Assembly (NCBI GenBank): GCA_964036275.1
Contig: OZ038439.1
Span: forward strand, 1-64,000
Origin: Litoditis marina
Taxonomy: Eukaryota > Nematoda > Chromadorea > Rhabditida > Rhabditidae
Direction: 5' to 3'
Length of the DNA: 64,000 bases
Position 1 is the stretch's first letter. Every line of letters starts with the position of its first letter. Made by a program: the position numbers and the translations under genes. This document shows, piece after piece, positions 55,726 to 64,000 of this stretch. Below the pieces are notes generated by a model, which searched no databases, had not been told where the DNA came from, and saw only the letters and a list, made by a program, of their open reading frames with translations.

Positions 55726-58700
55726 TTCTTTCTCTCGTTTTTTTTATCTGACCTTCTTGTCATGTATACACTGTTTATGGGTTGTAATTCTCATTTTTCT
55801 TCACTCGTGAAAACTTGACACATCACAAAGTTTCGTGAGAAGTTTAATCTGTGATCCTTTCATAGTCATTCTATTTCTCTTTCGCCCTCCGTTTCAAGAG
55901 TCTTCAACATCAAGTAGACAACGTGAACAAGTATTACTAAGCACACATTGTCGCATACAACTTTGTAGTTTGGTGTTTGGTATTGAAATACAGCATATCT
56001 ACCTTACCACGTTTTACTTTTGTACTTTGTACTTTTCGTGAGTTATCAAAGTTTCTGTGATTCATCATGCATAACGCTCAAGACATAGTGAAAGAATAAT
56101 CAACTAGTTGAAAATTAATTATTCTAGCACTCGCTGAAAATGTTAATTTTCATTGGCGGACAATCTTGACAAAGCGGGTGATTTGAACCTGAAATTCGCA
56201 TTCCCAGGGTCTAGGCATTGGGGAAAGTGAGGAGGATCAGACAGACGACGACGAAGAGACTGTGTCGAATGAAGAGGGCGCAGACAGAGATGATCTGGAC
56301 GAGATTTTAGCAGGGGATTTCGACTCGATGGAGTGAGCTTGGCACAAGTTTGTTGGAGCCGCTAAATATGGGTTTTACTATTTGAGAACAAGAACCCACA
56401 TCAGATTTGCGATAAATAGTATGAATGTGTGGTTGATTCGATTGCCCTTAGTTCAATCTGAACAAATTATTTCTGCGATCAAAGAAAGCGACATAGAGTT
56501 TGTTGATAAATGTTGAAAATAACCCATAAAAAAGTTTTCTCATCAAATTTTGTTTTAGTCAGACTAAGAAACATAAGTTTTGTCCTTTGAGTTCATTTGT
56601 GAGAATTTCCCATAGTAAATACCTATCGTGCTGTGTTTATAGTTTGATCCCTTTGCTTTTTGGACAAAGTGGTGAACAATGGTATCGAGATCAAACTATA
56701 CCAAAAGTTTGACCCGTGTCGAGATCAAACTATACCAAAAGTTTGACCCGTGTCGAGATCAAACTACCAAAATATTCTGTCACGTCCTAATCATCATGAA
56801 TTTGTCAGAGATACGACGACCACCCTCGCTACAACCACTACCGCCAGAACAACTACAACGGCCGATCTATCGAGGGTCCGAATGGCGGTACGGGTATACT
56901 CAGTCTCATCCATACGTCGTATTCTACAGTACATTTTAGTGTTGGAACAGATATTTTGTTAGTACGGTGTCACGAGAAAGACCTAAATGAGATTCATTTG
57001 CACAACCATTTCTGCATTCGCTTGATTCTTACCTTTTCTATAGGTAGATGCTCCGATTCTGCAACCGCAAACCTCGGACACGGTTATATTGGAGAGACTG
57101 CTGAGCAAAGGCTATGATTGGAGAGTCAGACCGCCTGGAGTTGATGGTACAAACATTTCGTTCTACACTGAATCGATTTTGGATCAGACTCAACCAATCA
57201 GGAACTTTGAACAGTCTTATTTATGGTCCACCTTGACGTGAACATTTCACGTTACAAACGTTCCACCACTTTCTAGATGGTTTTGTGAACATGGTAAAAG
57301 ACAAAAATAAACGGTATCGAGAGACAAAAACCGTGCTCGCAGTACTTTTCCAATCATCTGACGAGTAATACAAGTGCTTGTGATCAATCTGACAAGTGTT
57401 ATGGAGTACTTTTCAGGAACTCTTCACGGGGGTCCGGTGGTGGTGTCCGTGAATATGCTAATCAGAAGGTTTGTCGCTCATTTCCACGTGATAGAACAAA
57501 ATGAGTTCTATTTGAAAAAAGAGAAAAATTCTCATTCTCATCATTTTTATTCTCCATATCACTAGAGTTGTCTGCTGTCGTGTACCACGGGGACTATTTA
57601 CATGACAAATATATCCTGACGTGGGTTCTGGCGCCAGTCAATAACGAATTGCAACTGACATATCTTGAAAGATCAGCCAACTCTCTTTTGATCTACCATA
57701 GTGTAATTGTTTTAGTTGACCAGACCATAAATAAACGTTTACCTGATATTGTGCTTCAGTAGTTTGAGATTAAGTGAAAGTATGAGAAGCAGAAATGTTT
57801 CATAACCAATTCCAGGCGCGCTAGTATTCTTTCGGATAGTTTTGAGATAATCTAGCGAGAACGTGAAGTTCACGGGACGCGCTTACAGATTCCACGCTCA
57901 GACAAAATAACTACGAAACATGTCACTGTTATGTAGAAGGTTACGTGGAAATTTGTAAGACGGCAACCTGTAATCTTTTAGATTTGTTTTCAAAAACTCT
58001 TATTGCTTTTATGAATGCAATAACTTTTTTTTACAGTATTTCAAAGATCGACAATGTGAACATGGAATACAGTGTCCAACTGACATTCCGTGAGAGCTGG
58101 AAAGATGTTCGATTACAGTAAGCTTCCCCTTTATTTACTAACACATTTACACATAGTGAACTATCACAGAAAATGGGAGATTATAACTTTTGTATAAATA
58201 AAATCAGGTTATGTTGACCTACTGAAACAGAACTTTTATGCCACCACGAATGTTTCAGACTATTGTTTTTTTTTCTCATGAACACGAGTCTTCTACGAAC
58301 ACGGAACATATAAAAGTGATGGGTTCATCCGCAAATCAATACTCTAGTGGATATTTCCATATGAAAAATATTAAAGATACGAAAAAGACGATGCGGGAAA
58401 CGTGAAGTCAAATGTGCCGGATTTTCTCATCCTGACCGCAGGACAGCAGATTTGGATGCCAGACTCATTTTTCCAGGTTGTTCATTTGAAAAACATTCAT
58501 TTCGAGAAATAATCAATGATCAGGGTGAAACTATGTAGCAGTGGAACCTAATTTAACTGTTTTATTCGTACAAACTTGATTATTATCAAGTTGAGAACGA
58601 GTCAACATTTTAGCACTTCTTAGCCGGTACTTTTTCACCGTTCTGTTTATATAAAGATTGGCCACTAATTTTATGAAAAGTGTTTGTATATTAGTTTCAA

Positions 58701-61700
58701 TGGTTTAACTCTTTATGACTTAGAGGTATGTTAATGACACAGTCTTTTACAGAACGAGAAACAGGCCTACAAGCACATGATAGACAAACCGAATGTGCTG
58801 ATTCGAGTGCACAAAGACGGGAAAATTCTGTATTCGGTCCGAATTTCACTTGTTCTTTCCTGTCCGATGCACTTACAGGTGAGGAAGTTACAAGATTTGA
58901 TGAAATGACCAATTGAGGAAACTTGCAATAACCCCAACACAGACTTCATCTCACTAAAATCGGAAACAGATAAAAAGTTTCAGTTCTATCCAATGGATGT
59001 GCAACAGTGTCTCATTGACTTGGCTTCCTATGCGTACACTACAAAGGATATAGGTGTGTTCATGTCGATTTGATAGAGTCCTTCTTACCTACATATCAAA
59101 CTTTACAACACGAAGTCAAACTTTCGAGTCAAACTTAAAAGAGAAGATTGTTTGGCGACAGAAATTGAGAAGCAACGTAAGATTAGCAGACGTTCAACAT
59201 CTAACCACGGGTTTCAGAACTTTGAACTATGATTAATCGTTCATAAAAGAACAGAAAAGCAGAAAAATCATCACTTGAATCAAAGTAATTTAAATCAAAG
59301 CTGAAAACCGCGCCAACATCGCATACTTTTCCGTGTTCCGACCATTTGACAACACCTATTATACTAGAAATCAATTGAATAGTCACGTGAAGTTAGCATG
59401 CTAATGAGGAATCGCGCACTTTGTCATTGCACTTTTCTGAGTTCTGCCGTGTTGAACATGTTTCACGTGACTGTGCAATTGACTATTAGTATATATAGTT
59501 CGTTTCACCAATCGATGACTTTCTACAGTAATCTTTCAAAAATTCAAACGCATTTATCTAATCAACAAACAAAATTTAAGATTCACTATTTTGTATGCTT
59601 GTAGTACCCAAAGTGGAAAACTGAATCACACAGTTTAAACTATATACAACATCTACAAGATATGATAAATTCACTTCAAAGTTTTATTATCTTACTGTAG
59701 AGGGCTATTGTTTCGTGAAACAGACTATAGTTCGTTTCATCAATCGATGACTTTCTACAGTAACCTTTCGAAAATTCAAACGCATTTATCTAGTCAACAA
59801 ACAGAATTTCAGATTCACTGTTTTGTATGCTTGTAGTACCCGAAGTGGAAAACGAAATCGCAAAGTTTAAACTATGTACAACACTTACAAGGTATGATAA
59901 ATTCACCTAAAAGTTTTATCATCTCACTGTAGAGAGCTATTGTTTCGTGAAACAGACTATAGCATTGCAGAATACGTGTGGAAGAGTGAGGAGCCGGTTC
60001 AATTGAAACAGGGTCTCAGCTCGTCTCTCCCCTCGTTCAAACTGAGAAATGTCACCACTACCTATTGTACCAGTAAAACGAATACGGGAACCTATTCTTG
60101 TCTGAGAACTATTATGGAACTTCGAAGACAATTCAGGTCAGCTGAGAGCAGAAACAGAGAGCAGACTACGATATGCATACTTCTCCTAACTAAATTTTGA
60201 TTTGAAATTCGAAAACCTCTCATCTTCTTGAAGAGAAAAAGATAATAACCTTCTTTACGGCATGCTTGAGGCGATTCATTTTTACCGCATGCTTAAGGCG
60301 ATTCTATGTTGCCTTGCCCAATTACGGACGCATTAAGTTGCCTGATTCGTTCAAGTGTTTATTTCCAGTTATTACCTTCTCCAACTGTACATCCCCTCGT
60401 GTATGTTGGTGATTGTCTCATGGGTTTCGTTCTGGATAGACCGAAACGCGGTTCCCGCCCGAGTCACCCTCGGGGTCACCACTCTTCTCACCATGACTAC
60501 ACAGGTATAGTGCTCACACTTCCCAATTCGACTCATTGGCAGCGTGCCAGAAAGTTTGGAAGAATGTTATTTACAGAAAACATATAGTCTACAAAAAGTT
60601 GTTTCGAACACGAATCATAACGAAGGAAAGGAACTCTTCATATAAATATTTGTTGTTTTGAATTATTTCAAAATGTTCAAAATCTGCTCTGAAATTTCAT
60701 TGGCAAACTGCCCAAGTCCAGTTGGGGAATGTGCGAACTATAGGTATCGTCGGGAGTGACAGTATCTCAGCACTCGACTGATCTACAGCAGAACTTACAG
60801 GGGAAAATCCAATCCGAAGTAATATGGAGAAACCTCATGCTGTTACAAAAAAACCGAACAGTCATGAGAAGTTGTATCGATTTGTTGATCTTGGGTTCGA
60901 AGTACAACTCAGCAATGGTCTTCAACTATAGTGTTCAAACTCAACTATAACTATCCGAAACTCTGGAAATATATACATTCAGATACCAACCATTCGTGTT
61001 TCGTTCATAATATAATATTTGAACTTTTTGTTTCCAGTCGTCAGGAATCAATGCTAAACTACCTCCAGTCGCGTACATCAAAGCAATAGACGTTTGGATT
61101 GGAGGTATCTGGTCAGATTCTGTTATTTAGTTCATTTGTTGGCTAGAAACTGCAGCAAAAGCAATGAGAAACACTTTTGTTTTAGGGCATTGAATTTGTT
61201 CTTGAAATCGAGTTTTCGGTGGTGTGAAGTTTCCCAAAACATTTTAATCATTACAAGAAATAAAAAAAGTACAATGAAGAAGCACACAACTGCTTCACTT
61301 TATTCATACGTGACACTCTCAGTTAGCTTCACATGGTACCCATTAAAAATAGGCTAATTATAATGCTGTCTAGTGGCACATGAGAGTTCACAGAAATTTC
61401 ATCTCTCGGATGTAACCTAAACGAAAAAATGAGAAATAAATTAAAACTTACCTGGCTTTTTTTGTAAAACGAACTGCGTATTCTATATATCTATCAAGAT
61501 CATAAAATATCTAATTGTCGTTTTCAGCTTGCATGACGTTCATTTTTGGAGCCCTTCTGGAGTTTGCCTGGGTAACGTACATCGCAAATCGCACAGATGC
61601 TACCAGAAGTGAGTAGGCTAGCTAGATACAAATCAACCATTTTTGCTTTGGAAACCTCTCTTCAAACGTAAATCCAAAGAATAACTAGACATGTACAACC

Positions 61701-63059
61701 AAACATTTAGAGTTACAAAGCTTTCAAACGGTAAACCTCATTCGCTCGACGCTATACTGTTTTTCAACTGAACAGTCACGTGAAACATGTTGAACACAGC
61801 AGAACTCAGAAACGTGCAATGACAAAGTGCACGATTCCTCCTTAAAATGCAAACTTCACGTGAATAATCAATTCACTTCTAATAGTAACTCATGAACATT
61901 CACAGAGAAACGGGACGAGAAAGAAAAGTTGTTGGCGAAAAACGTGGATGTTTGGATTCCACGTGCAGTCGCCGAGCAAGAACAAGAAGTTGAGAAAGTG
62001 CGAACCGCTATCAGGAACAGAAAATATCACAAGAACTGCATTACAAGGTGAGTTATCTCTCACTTTTCAAGTTTATCTTTCCATGGTTTTTGACGTATCC
62101 CAATATTTTCCTGGTTTTTTCGTTGATGAAACCTTCTTTTAAACATAGTTCAAAAGGGAATGAAAAAAACGTCTAGATTCTGTTCTCAGAGATAGTTGGT
62201 TGTAAAGTGTTTTTTTTTGGCACAAGTAAACAGGCTTTTTAAGTTTACGTCATGAATTTTAGTGTCAAAACGGAAAATCAATGGCAGACTACCAAAATAC
62301 ACGACTTAGCAACATGTAACATATTTTTACAACTCTGACATATTTTCAAACAATCAAATGGCACATTCAGGTGGTTGGAAAGACATACTGAGTGGCACGA
62401 TCGACCCAAAAGAGCTGATCTCTTATCGAGTGAGTTGATTGTTCAGTATACTTTACGAGTCATGAAAGACGACATATTGTTAAAGAAATGAAGGATGAAT
62501 GAAACAATTTGCATATTAACGAAACAAAAATTGCCTGTATACACAGAGACGAAGTACAAGAAACTCCAAATAAGAATCATTCACTATCCTGGACAGTTTG
62601 GAAAACTTTTTAATGGAATAATTTTTTGCCCGAGGGCATATTGCACTAGTTCACGGACCATAACCAAGGCGGAGGAGGGGTCTCATGTCGGTAAGAAAAC
62701 ATCTATCGAAAATGTAATTGGAAACTCGATCCTCTTCCCTTTGTGAAAAAGGCATGAAATGTGAGCACGATACCCAACTTTTTGGCTCGTTTTCTGAATA
62801 TTGACGTAACCTTCCCGTTCGATTATGAAAAGATTTTCAACTGTCGATACCCTTCACATCGCTACTATAGAGTGTTAAAAAACTGAATGAACTTGTATCG
62901 TTTACTATGCGTATTCATCTACAACGAGCATCTCCTTCTGATCGATAATCAATACTCGAATATTTTCTTTCAGGAGTTCTTTTTCCGTTGAGCTTCCTCT
63001 CCTTCAATCTCGCTTATTGGATGCACTACGCACAATATCAACCGGGAAAGCCGAGTTGA
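54318..63059 (+). CDS. glutamate-gated chloride channel subunit (Cys-loop receptor)
   Basis: Complete 546-aa model, 17 exons: 54318-54355, 55515-55644, 56208-56332, 56809-56887, 57044-57146, 57417-57468, 58037-58117, 58377-58476, 58753-58878, 58984-59053, 59971-60136, 60369-60504, 61038-61104, 61528-61608, 61906-62047, 62371-62429, 62974-63059. Signal peptide at residues 1-19. Residues 20-124 are an unusual extension: basic, then highly acidic ([10 protein letters not shown]), then Thr-rich ([18 protein letters not shown]). Ligand-binding domain from YDWRVRPPG: Cys-loop C273-C287 (13 residues apart), second Cys pair in [14 protein letters not shown] typical of GluCl. TM1 about 358-380, TM2 after PAR 386-388 (anion selectivity), TM3 with [10 protein letters not shown] (G432 at the ivermectin-contact position), short basic M3-M4 loop, TM4 about 520-540. 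GluCls mediate inhibitory glutamate currents in nematode neurons and pharynx and are the ivermectin targets. LRT-ELRRQF and EFAWVTYI suggest a GLC-2/beta-like subunit, but that is only an impression. Confidence 0.95.
54650..54852. repeat. foldback, TTCCTACTG-GACTACTACAGTA arms
   Basis: ATTCCTACTGCGACTACTAC on the left and GTAGTAGTCTCAGTAGGAAT on the right. Same family as 31036-31250. GluCl intron 1. Confidence 0.75.
55668..55745. repeat. (CT)n microsatellite
   Basis: TCTCTCTC/CTTTCTTT tract 25 bases after GluCl exon 2. Confidence 0.9.
56683..56768 (+). repeat. 36-bp tandem repeat, about 2.4 copies
   Basis: Unit GTGTCGAGATCAAACTATAC plus CAAAAGTTTGACCC, ending 40 bases before GluCl exon 4. 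Contains the AGATCAAACTA end of the GTAGTTTGATC short element family. Confidence 0.8.
59360..59495 (+). repeat. MITE family A copy 4
   Basis: TATACTAGAAATCAATTGAA to TTGACTATTAGTATA. GluCl intron 10, directly followed by the tandem MITE D pair. Confidence 0.8.
59495..59962 (+). repeat. MITE family D, two tandem copies ahead of GluCl exon 11
   Basis: Copies 59495-59730 and 59727-59962 share an ATAG junction and are about 90% alike by eye. Each begins ATAGTTCGTTTCA(C/T)CAATCG and ends GTTTCGTGAAACAGACTATAG, with inverted TTACTGTAGAG/CTACAGTAA segments. The second copy ends 8 bases before exon 11. Confidence 0.85.
60506..60745 (+). repeat. repeat family C copy starting at the GluCl intron 12 donor
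   Basis: Body without tRNA-like head: TATAGTGCTCACA to GTGCGAACTATAG, matching 8517-8755. The first repeat base is the second base of the intron. Confidence 0.8.
61753..61888 (-). repeat. MITE family A copy 5
   Basis: AACAGTCACGTGAAACATGT, AACACAGCAGAACTCAG and the terminal TTCACTTCTAATAGTA. GluCl intron 14, ending 17 bases before exon 15. Confidence 0.8.
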
Positions 63060-63439
63060 AGATTACTTCACGATATTAAGTCAACTCTGTCTTTATCATA
63101 TTCCCAATGAATGAAACATTTGATTCATCCTTATTTGTTTTTCCACATACGCATGAAGCCCAGATGTAACGCAGTGGTGAGGTATAGGATATTCCAATCC
63201 TAGTGAGACACCTACAGTAAGCAATACAGAACTTTCAGTGCGTTAAATAATGTTTTCGGAATGGTAAACTATTTTTGCAATCAATTTCGAATCCCTCTTA
63301 CATATAGTGTCCGAAAAGACTTTCGCTAAAAATGAAGTTTGTATGTAAAAATACTGTATGTCTTCAGGTATAATTAGCATACACTGATGAAAGTCGCTTG
63401 ACATATATCATATACTTTGATGAGTAAAAAATCAATAAT

Positions 63440-63445
63440 CAATAA
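63440..63445 (+). terminator. poly(A) signal for the chloride-channel gene
   Basis: AATAAA about 380 bases after the GluCl stop and 40 bases before the acceptor-like TTTGCAG at 63485. Confidence 0.55.
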
Positions 63446-63485
63446 AACCTCGTGTTTGCCCCATCCCTGATCTCTCTATTTGCAG

Positions 63486-63620
63486 CTGATCGCCTCAATG
63501 TTGGTCTCGTTCCGTCTGCGCGCCCCCTCGGATGTCCCCGTGGCCCCCCCCCAGCCCGCCCACAATGTCTGGTCCGGGCCCATCCCACTGACCTCCAAGT
63601 CAAATCCTATTTATGAATAA
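63486..63620 (+). CDS. short GC-rich exon; possible 40-aa microprotein or orphan last exon
   Basis: TATTTGCAG ends at 63485. An open frame follows to TAA 63618-63620; AATAAA (63616-63621) overlaps the stop. An ATG at 63498 would give 40 aa, proline-rich, ending SKSNPIYE. Read from the splice site, it starts LIASMLVSFRLR, which could instead be the end of a membrane helix and a cytoplasmic tail with an NPIY motif. It is strikingly more GC-rich than its flanks. It cannot be joined to GluCl exon 16 in this frame (that join needs phase 1). No upstream exon for a separate gene is visible. Options: a trans-spliced downstream gene in an operon with GluCl, an alternative 3' exon, or an orphan exon. 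Confidence 0.4.
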   Translation: MIASMLVSFRLRAPSDVPVAPPQPAHNVWSGPIPLTSKSNPIYE

Positions 63621-63842
63621 AGATGTACGGATGCTAAACAATATTTTGTAATCTTTGCTAAAAGAAGAGCTTCTGCCCGCTTTTCCTGAAGAAAACAACG
63701 AAGATCCGACTTATTTGAGGGTGAATGAACTCACTAACTCGAAACGTAAACAGCATAAGCGCACCAAAACTTCATTCGAAAATCGGAGATGGAAAAGTAT
63801 TAAATTATACAAACGTAACGCAAGGTTTTCGTCCCGGAACAT

Positions 63843-63928
63843 TTATCCTTCCTCTTCTTCTTCTTCTTCAACTTCAATTTCTTCTTCTGTCAGGGTCAAG
63901 TTTTCTCCGGGAGAGTCAGCTTCTGGGG
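63843..63928 (-). CDS. last exon of a minus-strand gene continuing past the right edge (acidic C-terminus)
   Basis: On the minus strand GTTTTACAG precedes 63928. The exon reads PEADSPGENLTLTEEEIEVE followed by a poly-Glu run and a TAA stop at 63845-63843, entering in phase 1. The GAA/GAG repeats are a GAA microsatellite used as coding sequence. No family can be named from an acidic tail alone. It is convergent with the 63486-63620 exon. Confidence 0.5.
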
Positions 63929-64000
63929 CTGTAAAACAGTAAGTACGGAGTATACATGTTTCACGTTTTCAAGTCGTGGAGACTTACAGTACGAAAATGT

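Overview
The window is nuclear DNA from a nematode. It is AT-rich, with short exons, TTTCAG-type 3' splice sites, AG acceptors a few bases before several start codons (as in spliced-leader trans-splicing), and a FLP neuropeptide precursor carrying seven KSA(Y/F)MRF-amide peptides (flp-6 type). No bacterial, organellar or viral genes were seen. All multi-exon models below were built by hand from splice signals, reading-frame phase and protein family knowledge. No search was run and no species can be named.

Layout. 1-6.5 kb: intergenic, with simple repeats and SINE/MITE copies, and possibly the end of a gene entering from the left. 6.58-13.56 kb (+): flp-6. 13.73-17.37 kb (-): INTS12-like PHD protein, convergent with flp-6. 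19.3-24.7 kb (-): an Mps1/TTK-family checkpoint kinase, a notable find because C. elegans lacks Mps1. 24.3-29.3 kb: foldback elements and a head-to-tail pair of mobile-element units with identical, hairpin-rich ends. 29.75-33.50 kb (-): mrpl-4 (uL4m). 34.37-37.82 kb (-): mrps-2 (uS2m). 38.93-48.63 kb (-): NAA35/MAK10, the NatC auxiliary subunit (19 exons, 744 aa). 49.59-52.50 kb (-): a BRMS1/SDS3-family chromatin protein. 54.32-63.06 kb (+): a glutamate-gated chloride channel subunit (17 exons, 546 aa) with an unusual acidic and Thr-rich N-terminal extension. 63.49-63.62 kb (+): a short exon that could encode a 40-residue microprotein. 63.84 kb to the right end (-): the acidic last exon of a further gene.

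The four minus-strand genes BRMS1-like, NAA35, mrps-2 and mrpl-4 lie head-to-tail about 0.9-1.1 kb apart. Two are mitoribosomal proteins, and the cluster resembles a C. elegans neighbourhood (from memory). flp-6 and the chloride channel are neuronal genes; the rest are housekeeping genes (mitochondrial translation, N-terminal acetylation, Integrator, Sin3/HDAC, spindle checkpoint).

Introns and spacers are packed with non-autonomous elements: at least four MITE/foldback families, two tRNA-related SINE-like families and G/C-run foldbacks. Many copies end within about 20 bases of an exon edge, and several appear to contribute splice-site sequence. No intact transposase or reverse transcriptase was found.
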